Positions 1 through 5,866 of a stretch of 7,058 bases of DNA are shown here, in pieces. Positions within the stretch are counted from its first letter, which is position 1. Each line of letters opens with the position of its first letter. The DNA is taken from assembly GCA_026984165.1 (NCBI GenBank), contig JALSSQ010000314.1, positions 1 to 7,058 of the forward strand. Direction: 5' to 3'. Origin of the DNA: Sulfurovum sp. GTDB taxonomy: Bacteria; Campylobacterota; Campylobacteria; Campylobacterales; Sulfurovaceae. The notes beneath the pieces are model-generated. The model worked only from the letters and a program-made list of their open reading frames with translations. It was not told the DNA's origin and did no database searches. Position numbers and translations under genes: made by a program.

Positions 1-1229
1 AGTCTGATGTCTGTCCTTTTGAGCCTATGGACTCGGAAGATCCACTCTTTTTACTCTACACCTCTGGGAGTACAGGGAAACCAAAAGGGGTACAGCACTC
101 TACAGCTGGCTACATCTTTTGGGCACAGATGACCATGGAGTGGGTCTTTGACATACGCAAAAATGATGTGTTCTGGTGTACGGCGGATATCGGCTGGATT
201 ACAGGGCATACCTATATCGTCTATGGGCCACTAGCTGCCGGGACTACCACTGTAATGTTCGAGGGTGTACCGACCTATCCTGATGCAGGACGTGCGTGGA
301 AGATGGTGCAAGACCATAACATCACACAGTTTTATACAGCTCCTACAGCCATAAGACTGCTTCACAAAACAGGTGAAGATGAGCCTAAGAAGTACGACCT
401 CTCAAAACTTAGAGTACTGGGAACTGTAGGTGAGCCTATAGACCCACCTGCATGGAAGTGGTACTATGAGGTGGTAGGTAATGCCAAGGCAAGTATCGTA
501 GATACCTACTGGCAGACAGAGACTGGTGGGCACATGATCAGCCCACTCCCGGGTGCCACATCGATTAAGCCAGCGTGCGCAACTTTTGCCTTGCCGGGGA
601 TTATGGCGGAGATTATCGAAGAGGATGGCACACCGACACCTGTGGGTGAAAAAGGTTTTATGTGTATTACACGTCCTTGGCCCTCTATGATTCGCACGAT
701 TTGGGGTGATCCTGAGCGTTTCAAAAAGTCATACTTTGGAGACTGCAAAAAAGATGGCAAAGCGGTTTATTTTACAGGAGATGGTGCGATGATGGATGAG
801 GATGGATACATCACCATCACAGGGCGTACAGATGATGTCATCAATGTCTCTGGGCATCGTATCGGTACTGCTGAGATAGAGTCTGCTATCAAAAAGGTAT
901 CCGCCGTAGCTGTCTCTGCTGTAGTTGGCAAACCACATGAGATAAAAGGTGAAGGCATCTTTGCCTATATCGTACTCAAAGAGTCTGGCAGCCATACAAA
1001 TGAAGAGATCAAAGCTGAAATCAACAGTGTGCTCAAACAGGAAATAGGGGCGATTGCCCTGTGTGATGAGATAGCCATCGTGCCAGATGTCCCCAAAACA
1101 CGTTCTGGTAAGATTATGAGACGTATTTTAAGAAGTATTGTCAAAGGTGAGGCAATTACACAAGATACTTCTACACTTGAAGATCCAACTATCGTACCTA
1201 CGATCGAAAAGATAGTCAAAGAGGCGTAG
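1..1229 (+). CDS. acs: Acetyl-CoA synthetase (AMP-forming), C-terminal part; 5' end outside window
   Basis: This enzyme activates acetate to acetyl-CoA through an acetyl-AMP intermediate, in the cytoplasm. The frame is open from base 3 with no start needed, and 408 residues are visible. The family is usually about 650 residues long, so roughly 240 N-terminal residues lie outside the window. An ATG at base 27 is internal and should not be taken as the start. Numbering visible residues from base 3, the adenylate-forming motifs appear in order: P-loop TSGSTGKPKG at 20-29; DTYWQTETGG at 167-176, with the acetate-pocket Trp at 170; YFTGD at 256-260, with the ribose-binding Asp; GRTDDVINVSGHR at 274-286; and PKTRSGKIMRR near the C-terminus, with catalytic Lys 370. 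That lysine is the known target of Pat-type acetylation and CobB deacetylation in other bacteria. All key residues are intact, so the gene looks functional. It ends 22 bases before the converging diguanylate cyclase gene. Confidence 0.97.
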   Translation, partial: SDVCPFEPMDSEDPLFLLYTSGSTGKPKGVQHSTAGYIFWAQMTMEWVFDIRKNDVFWCTADIGWITGHTYIVYGPLAAGTTTVMFEGVPTYPDAGRAWKMVQDHNITQFYTAPTAIRLLHKTGEDEPKKYDLSKLRVLGTVGEPIDPPAWKWYYEVVGNAKASIVDTYWQTETGGHMISPLPGATSIKPACATFALPGIMAEIIEEDGTPTPVGEKGFMCITRPWPSMIRTIWGDPERFKKSYFGDCKKDGKAVYFTGDGAMMDEDGYITITGRTDDVINVSGHRIGTAEIESAIKKVSAVAVSAVVGKPHEIKGEGIFAYIVLKESGSHTNEEIKAEINSVLKQEIGAIALCDEIAIVPDVPKTRSGKIMRRILRSIVKGEAITQDTSTLEDPTIVPTIEKIVKEA

Positions 1230-1250
1230 CAGCGCTTATCGTTACTTTTT
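1226..1250 (+). terminator. Weak candidate intrinsic terminator after acetyl-CoA synthetase
   Basis: GTAGC (1226-1230) can pair with GTTAC (1241-1245) through four Watson-Crick pairs and one G-U wobble, across a ten-base loop. It is followed directly by five T residues (1246-1250). The position, overlapping the stop codon of acs, is right for a terminator. However, the stem is short and the loop long, so this is only a candidate. It has no T-run in the opposite direction, so the converging gene would need another stop signal. Confidence 0.25.
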
Positions 1251-1251
1251 A

Positions 1252-3081
1252 TTAGAGGCAACAGATTTGGTTACGTCCATTTTCTTTTGCTTCATAAAGT
1301 GCAGTATCTGCTCTTTTTAGAAGTGTATGAATATTTTCATCTTCATGAGTTAAATAACTCAGACCTATACTCACAGTAACAGATATGTTTATACCATTGT
1401 GCAGTATTGTATGTTTAGATATATTTTCCCTTAGTCTGTCTGCTATTTGGTAGGCAGAATCTTTATCGGTATCAGGCATAAGAATGGCAAATTCTTCTCC
1501 TCCTATACGACCAATGTAGTCTATGTTACGTGTATTTTTGAGCATTAATGTTGCTATAGTTTTTATGACGTAATCTCCTGTATCATGACCATAGCTGTCA
1601 TTTATCTTTTTAAAGTAATCAATATCAATAATTAGGCATGCAAGTTCATGCCTATTACTGCATGCATCTATCATAGCATTATCACATACATCAAAAAAGG
1701 CACGTCTGTTTAAAAGTTCAGTCATAGGATCTGTAGAAGCCAAATGTTTTAAATGTTTTTCAAGAGCCTCTTTGTGTGCAAGTTCTTTTTCTAGTTGTTC
1801 TTTTGCACGGTGTAATGCCATAGTTTTCTCAGCTACGGTATGAAAAAGACGTGTATTTTCTGTTTTTTGCTGTGTAATAAGTTCTTGTTTTGTTTTTTCT
1901 GAATGTTGACGAACGGTATCAATGCGATATGCAAGCAAAAGAGAAAAAAGGACAATTTCAAAAAATGAACCAATGATAGCCGCATGGCTAAAATAAAGGT
2001 TATAAGGAAGTATCCCTAAAGCAAGAAGACTAAATAAACTCATACCTATAATATATATACAAAGAGCTATAAAATAGATTTTTGCTGCATTGCGTTTACG
2101 ATATAGTGCCCAAAATGATATGACAACTAAAAGAGGGAAGAGAGGTACAGCAGTAGCATTCATAAAGTAAAAGCCATAATGCATAGAAAATAACATCCAG
2201 ATTAAACTTACAAGAGATACCATAATGAAAGAGGAAAGAATTTTATGTAAAAAAGGAACATATTTTTTTGTCTCTAATATAGCCTGCGAGAAGAGGACAA
2301 AGAAAATAAAAAATATAGGTATAGTGATTTGAAGCAAATCAGATGTTCTCATGGTGATATATGGGAGTAATAGCCCCTTATAGTTTGCCACCCATAATAT
2401 AAAGACAAAAATATGGGCTATATAGAAAAGATAAATTTTTTCCCATAGATAGAAAAAAAGGATAATGTTATATAGACCAATGACAATAACAGCAGTAAAA
2501 TAGATTAGATAAAGATATTTTTTCAATTGAAGATCTGCGTTAAATTGTTCTTTTGTTTTGAGTTGTATCGCTCCAAAAACACCGTAAAGTGAAGAAAGTT
2601 TCAGATAGATGTCTTTTTTTTCATAAGGAAGGAATCTTAAGGGAAAAGATGGGATGACTTCTTTTATTGCTCGGTTTTGTATAGGGACATGCAGACCATT
2701 TTCTATTTGTTGTATGGTATGATTTGATATTACATATAAATCAACTGTTTTATGGATGATTTCTGTAAGTTCCAAAACCATATTTTTTGTTTTGGAACAA
2801 TTATTTTCAATAGTGATATGAAACCAAAAAGTATTTTCATTATATCCAAAGCTAAAAGCATTGGATGTTTGTTTTGTAAAATTTATATCTGAAATTTTGT
2901 TGATATCTATATATTCCATAGGATTTTCAATATAATAATCCACTTTGAAATTTGTATAAGATGATATATTATTTTCTAAATAAAGATGTGCATTTGCAGT
3001 TGCTGAAGTTGAAAAAATAGACAAAAATAGTATAGGGGTTATTAAAAATTTGATGACAAATACTATATATTTATATATCAC
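1252..3081 (-). CDS. Membrane-bound diguanylate cyclase with 7TMR-DISM sensor
   Basis: This protein is predicted to make cyclic-di-GMP from two GTP in response to a signal sensed outside the cytoplasm. It has 609 residues. A signal peptide (about 1-31, ending TANA) is followed by an extracytoplasmic domain of 7TMR-DISMED2 type (about 35-180). Next come seven hydrophobic segments (about 189-385), a charged coiled-coil linker (about 388-445) and a GGDEF domain (about 447-607). The active site is intact: metal-binding Asp 486 in DIDYFKKIND and the GGEEF signature at 527-531. RNID at 518-521, five residues before GGEEF, matches the RxxD inhibitory site, so product feedback inhibition is likely. 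No EAL or HD-GYP phosphodiesterase domain is present. The start is GTG, because an in-frame TAA lies four codons upstream and AAGGGG sits five bases before the GTG. The sensed ligand is unknown; the DISMED2 fold is generally thought to bind small molecules or carbohydrates. Confidence 0.93.
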   Translation of the reverse strand: MIYKYIVFVIKFLITPILFLSIFSTSATANAHLYLENNISSYTNFKVDYYIENPMEYIDINKISDINFTKQTSNAFSFGYNENTFWFHITIENNCSKTKNMVLELTEIIHKTVDLYVISNHTIQQIENGLHVPIQNRAIKEVIPSFPLRFLPYEKKDIYLKLSSLYGVFGAIQLKTKEQFNADLQLKKYLYLIYFTAVIVIGLYNIILFFYLWEKIYLFYIAHIFVFILWVANYKGLLLPYITMRTSDLLQITIPIFFIFFVLFSQAILETKKYVPFLHKILSSFIMVSLVSLIWMLFSMHYGFYFMNATAVPLFPLLVVISFWALYRKRNAAKIYFIALCIYIIGMSLFSLLALGILPYNLYFSHAAIIGSFFEIVLFSLLLAYRIDTVRQHSEKTKQELITQQKTENTRLFHTVAEKTMALHRAKEQLEKELAHKEALEKHLKHLASTDPMTELLNRRAFFDVCDNAMIDACSNRHELACLIIDIDYFKKINDSYGHDTGDYVIKTIATLMLKNTRNIDYIGRIGGEEFAILMPDTDKDSAYQIADRLRENISKHTILHNGINISVTVSIGLSYLTHEDENIHTLLKRADTALYEAKENGRNQICCL

Positions 3082-3086
3082 ATTTT

Positions 3087-3092
3087 CCCCTT
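3087..3092 (-). promoter_or_regulatory. Ribosome binding site fixing the GTG start of the diguanylate cyclase
   Basis: AAGGGG lies five bases before the GTG at 3081-3079. An ATG overlapping this start (3083-3081) is followed at once by TGA and cannot open the gene. The Shine-Dalgarno match therefore supports GTG as the real start, and it leaves a complete signal peptide at the N-terminus. Confidence 0.7.
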
Positions 3093-3122
3093 AATGTATA
3101 TTTTTTTGGCTTTTTTCTTTTT

Positions 3123-3131
3123 AGTGTATCA
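3123..3131 (-). promoter_or_regulatory. Possible extended -10 promoter element for the diguanylate cyclase
   Basis: On the - strand this reads TGATACACT, which resembles the extended -10 form TGnTATAAT with four of six core matches. It would give a leader of about 35 bases before the GTG. TTGACA occurs just upstream (3139-3144), but the ten-base spacing is too short for a normal -35. Housekeeping promoters of Campylobacterota often lack a -35 and rely on AT-rich upstream DNA, which is present here. The assignment is tentative. Confidence 0.3.
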
Positions 3132-3149
3132 CAAAAATGTCAAAAAAAT

Positions 3150-3818
3150 TTATTTTTTGTCAAAGATAGCTTTTATTTTTAATAAATCTTCATAAACCTC
3201 CCTTTTTGCTGAAGGATTTCTAAGTAAATAGCTTGGATGGTATGTTGGTATGATGAGATAATTTTCTTTTTTATGTATTGTTCCTCTGATTTTTTTTATA
3301 GGGGTATCATCTCCAGTCACATAGTGATATGCAGGTGCCCCCAATGTTACTATATACTTAGGTTTAATAAGGGCTATTTCTTTTAATAAATAGGGGTGAC
3401 AAGTATGTACATGGGTAGGAGAAGGTGCCTGTGTATCTAAAGCACGACATTTAAGAATATTGGTAATATATATATCATCTCGAGAGAGACCCAAGACATT
3501 TTCTAACATTTTTGTGAGTAATTCACCAGTACGACCAGTAAAAATATGACCTATGCTATCATCACTGGAACTAGGTGTGTCTCCTACTAACATTAAAGTT
3601 GCATTTGGATTTCCTTCTCCAAAAACTACTTTTTGTCTACTTTTACTTAAGGTGCAAAGATGACATTGTATCGCCTGTGCTTTTAAAGATTCTAGTGTGT
3701 TTGGCAAGCTAAAGTTTGGTTCATTTTCTTTGTATATATTTGCCGAAGTGTATGTGTATCCTAATTGTTTTAGCTGATATAGTTGTTTGAGTAAAAGGGC
3801 ATTTTTGAGGTTTTTCAT
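3150..3818 (-). CDS. Uracil-DNA glycosylase, 4Fe-4S family (type 4-like)
   Basis: This enzyme is predicted to remove uracil from DNA, the first step of base-excision repair, in the cytoplasm. It has 222 residues, about the family length, with an extra N-terminal segment of some 45 residues rich in Leu and Lys. Four cysteines (52, 55, 124, 140; C-x2-C, x68, C-x15-C) have the spacing of the Fe-S-binding cysteines of family 4. Further family signatures are TGRTGELL at 94-101, TNILKCR at 119-125 and the catalytic-loop motif HPSYLLRNP at 194-202. The usual first motif GExPG with a following acidic pair is here GDTPSSSDD (79-87), which is a departure from the textbook type 4 enzymes. No other start codon lies between the ATG and an upstream in-frame TAA. 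The gene follows the S41 protease after 37 bases but may have its own promoter. A related family 5 activity cannot be excluded by reading. Confidence 0.85.
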   Translation of the reverse strand: MKNLKNALLLKQLYQLKQLGYTYTSANIYKENEPNFSLPNTLESLKAQAIQCHLCTLSKSRQKVVFGEGNPNATLMLVGDTPSSSDDSIGHIFTGRTGELLTKMLENVLGLSRDDIYITNILKCRALDTQAPSPTHVHTCHPYLLKEIALIKPKYIVTLGAPAYHYVTGDDTPIKKIRGTIHKKENYLIIPTYHPSYLLRNPSAKREVYEDLLKIKAIFDKK

Positions 3819-3824
3819 GAAGGC

Positions 3825-3830
3825 ATTATA
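3825..3830 (-). promoter_or_regulatory. Perfect -10 box (TATAAT) next to the glycosylase start
   Basis: TATAAT on the - strand ends six bases before the ATG of the uracil-DNA glycosylase. No good -35 is visible 17 bases further upstream. If used, transcription would start about at the ATG itself and give a nearly leaderless messenger. AGGGAG (3831-3836) could be a ribosome binding site on a transcript coming from the upstream protease gene, but its 12-base spacing is long. Confidence 0.4.
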
Positions 3831-3855
3831 CTCCCTAAAGGCTGAAGATTTTTAT

Positions 3856-5037
3856 TTATGGACATGTCTGATTTTTGATGTAATATAATGCTGTGGAGAG
3901 CATTGTTTCATTTTCATCATCACGTTGATGGCTTAAGTCATCTGTGGCGTTACATGTGACTGGTATACCATCAAAAGAGGTATGTTGATCTTGATTGTTT
4001 TTGACAAAAAAGTTTACAATAAAATAAAAAGTATTGTTATATATATGCCCGGTAAAACCTACAGGTTTTCCATGGGTTTTGGTACCAACAGTAATGACAT
4101 TTGCATTACCTAAATAAGGTTTTAATGCAGAGATAACAAGTTCACTGGCAGACGCAGTATTTTGGGTGACCAAAAAGAATACACGTTTCATGGTAAGTTC
4201 ATTCCCATCTTCCAAATCCTTACTTTCAAACCTATAGGTAGAATTTTTACCTTTATAGTTTGTATTCCAGTCTAAATAGACCTGTCTTTGGTTTGGATAG
4301 GCATTGGTAATATTATCAAGTAGTGCACTTGCTGTGTCTATAGAGCCTCCACCATTGTAGCGCAAATCAATGATGAGTTCAGATATGTTGTCTTCTTTAA
4401 AGCGTGTAAAAATTGGTTCAAATTCAGCTATAGAATTATCTGTAAATTCATCATAACGAAGGTAACCGATTTTTGTCTTATTTTGTGTAATGATTTTTCC
4501 TGAAGCAACAGTATAATTGTACTCTTGAGACGTGATAGTCACATCTATCACATTGCCATTGCGCAAAATTTTAAAGAGAGATGGTGTGCCTATGTTTTTT
4601 TTTGCATTGTGTATGTTGTTTATTGTAACAGGTTTTGCATTTATTTCTAAAATTGTGTCACCACGCATAAGTTTGGAAAAAGATGGTGAACCTGTGCGTA
4701 CAGAGATGATTTTAAATTCTGGAGTATAACGAAAACCAAAACCTGAAGTTTTTTGATTGGTAAAACTATTGTATTCCTCTCTTGTCCACGCAAAACTCCA
4801 TCTGTCTGGTGGTGAGATTTTCAGTGTATCAATCATCTCTTGTCTTGTATTGAAGGTAGAGTAATTTACATTAGAAGCAACTTGGTCATACCAGAGGTAT
4901 TCGGTTAAAAAAAGTGTATGAATAAATTTTTTTTCTTCTTTTGTGAAAGTTTGTGTCTCTCCCTGTGAAGAGGAGCCACATGCACCGAAGAGCAATGAGA
5001 AAGCGAGCAGGGTAAAAAATATGTTTTGTGCAGGCAT
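3856..5037 (-). CDS. S41 family (C-terminal processing) protease, lipoprotein
   Basis: This is a predicted envelope serine protease with a Ser-Lys dyad, 393 residues long. The N-terminus is a lipoprotein-type signal peptide ending LFGAC, with Cys 20 as the probable lipidated residue, so the enzyme should be membrane-anchored and face the periplasm. An alpha-helical stretch (about 32-95) is followed by a PDZ-like domain (about 98-170, with SKLMRGDTILEINAKPV) and the peptidase core (about 185-345). LRYNGGGSID at 225-234 is the conserved glycine-rich loop. Catalytic Ser is 296 in TASASE and catalytic Lys is 324 in THGKPVG, so both are present. C362 and C392 near the C-terminus could form a disulfide. 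It differs from classical CtpA/Prc enzymes in length and in the THGKPVG form, and resembles lipoprotein S41 enzymes of unknown substrate. AAGGA lies six bases before the ATG, and the preceding gene ends only 19 bases upstream, which suggests co-transcription. Confidence 0.88.
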   Translation of the reverse strand: MPAQNIFFTLLAFSLLFGACGSSSQGETQTFTKEEKKFIHTLFLTEYLWYDQVASNVNYSTFNTRQEMIDTLKISPPDRWSFAWTREEYNSFTNQKTSGFGFRYTPEFKIISVRTGSPSFSKLMRGDTILEINAKPVTINNIHNAKKNIGTPSLFKILRNGNVIDVTITSQEYNYTVASGKIITQNKTKIGYLRYDEFTDNSIAEFEPIFTRFKEDNISELIIDLRYNGGGSIDTASALLDNITNAYPNQRQVYLDWNTNYKGKNSTYRFESKDLEDGNELTMKRVFFLVTQNTASASELVISALKPYLGNANVITVGTKTHGKPVGFTGHIYNNTFYFIVNFFVKNNQDQHTSFDGIPVTCNATDDLSHQRDDENETMLSTALYYIKNQTCP

Positions 5038-5043
5038 GTCAAT

Positions 5044-5048
5044 TCCTT
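5044..5048 (-). promoter_or_regulatory. Ribosome binding site of the S41 protease
   Basis: AAGGA lies six bases before the ATG, inside the 19-base gap after the vWA-like gene. It fixes the start just ahead of the lipoprotein signal peptide and shows that the protease is translated independently while probably sharing a transcript with the genes upstream. Confidence 0.65.
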
Positions 5049-5056
5049 GTCAAAGT

Positions 5057-5866
5057 TTATTTAATATCTTCCAGCAACATAGGTGTTCCCATAGCTTTTA
5101 AGTTCGCATTGGTTGCTGTAAAATAGGCTTCCCAGAAGTCTGTAAGTCTTTTGAGTGTTTTGGCATCTCTATATCCTTTTTTACCTATAACCCCTGTGCC
5201 TATGACATAGACATCTGCTCCTGAAAAGTTTGCCAAATGTCCAGAGCTTTTGACCTTTGACATCTCTTTGTTTACGTCTATATTTTTGATAAGCCCTTTA
5301 TGATAAAAACTGGTAATAGAAGAGTGTTCTATCATGTCAGATACCAATAAAACTACTTTTTTACTGGCTTTTGATGCTGCGATAATGTGTTTAGAAATAT
5401 CATCTAAGGATTTGATGATATCTGAATGTGGAAGCTTTTTGTTTGCACCTTTAAGTACAGCTACAAGTGCTTTGGTTGCCTTTTTCTTTGCATATTTATA
5501 TTGTCCGTTCATACACCCTCGGTATTTACGTAATGTCTTTTTAGCGATGTTGTGTTTGGCACTGTTAGGTAAAAGGTTTTCCAAACTACCTTCATAGGCT
5601 ACATCGGTGTATTTTCCATTGGCATTGGCAGAAAAAGAAGCGATAGCCACAGCATAGCCATTTTTGACAAATTTCATCATGTTTTTGTAGGTGTAAATCA
5701 TCATTTTTTTATCGAGTGGGGTTGTTTGATCTACCAAAATAAACAGTTCTTTTTGTATGGCGGGGTTTGGATTGTCTAGGTTGAGCGCTTTATAGCAACT
5801 AGGTATATCATTACGCGCCAAAATGAGCGTACTTAGCAGTAGCAGTGTTGTATATATTTTTTTCAT
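5057..5866 (-). CDS. Secreted von Willebrand factor A-like protein of unknown function
   Basis: I do not recognise a named family. The 269-residue product begins with a clear signal peptide (1-17, MKK, a leucine run, then ILA), so it should be exported, with no later membrane segment. The mature part reads like a vWA (Rossmann-type) fold. A first strand ending in Asp, LFILVDQTTP at 41-50, is followed by a long amphipathic helix. There is a second strand at about 71-78, a central strand VVLLVSDMIEHS at 171-182, and a late strand ADVYVIGTGV preceding the final helix. The metal-site motif DxSxS appears only as DQTTP (Asp 46, Thr 48, Pro 50). Asp 177 could supply the third ligand. Cys 24 and Cys 118 could form a periplasmic disulfide. 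The segment about 104-145 is unusually lysine-rich, so the protein is basic. Its ATG overlaps the stop of the membrane-protein gene by one base, which points to linked function, perhaps protein-protein contact at the inner membrane. Confidence 0.8.
   Translation of the reverse strand: MKKIYTTLLLLSTLILARNDIPSCYKALNLDNPNPAIQKELFILVDQTTPLDKKMMIYTYKNMMKFVKNGYAVAIASFSANANGKYTDVAYEGSLENLLPNSAKHNIAKKTLRKYRGCMNGQYKYAKKKATKALVAVLKGANKKLPHSDIIKSLDDISKHIIAASKASKKVVLLVSDMIEHSSITSFYHKGLIKNIDVNKEMSKVKSSGHLANFSGADVYVIGTGVIGKKGYRDAKTLKRLTDFWEAYFTATNANLKAMGTPMLLEDIK

Noticed and set aside
1191..1204. Palindrome ATCGTA-CC-TACGAT near the end of acs
   Set aside because: The two-base centre leaves little room for a hairpin, no T-run follows in either direction, and it lies in conserved coding sequence.
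506..1261. Several open frames on the - strand opposite acetyl-CoA synthetase
   Set aside because: They overlap a strongly conserved coding sequence, have no convincing ribosome binding sites and show no recognisable protein character.
3139..3144. Perfect TTGACA as a -35 box for the diguanylate cyclase
   Set aside because: The only -10-like sequence is ten bases away, too close. At the normal 17-base spacing the sequence is AAAGAA, not a -10.
3139..3160. A/T-only inverted repeat (C with six A / six T with G) at the glycosylase stop codon as a terminator
   Set aside because: A stem of almost only A-T pairs is weak, and such matches are expected by chance in these A/T runs.
4532..4729. Short + strand open frame opposite the S41 protease
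   Set aside because: It lies within the PDZ-like region of a clear protease gene. Its hydrophobic run arises from the complementary strand.
5334..5597. Short + strand open frame opposite the vWA-like gene
   Set aside because: It is antisense to a gene with signal peptide, coupled start and fold signals, and has no independent evidence.
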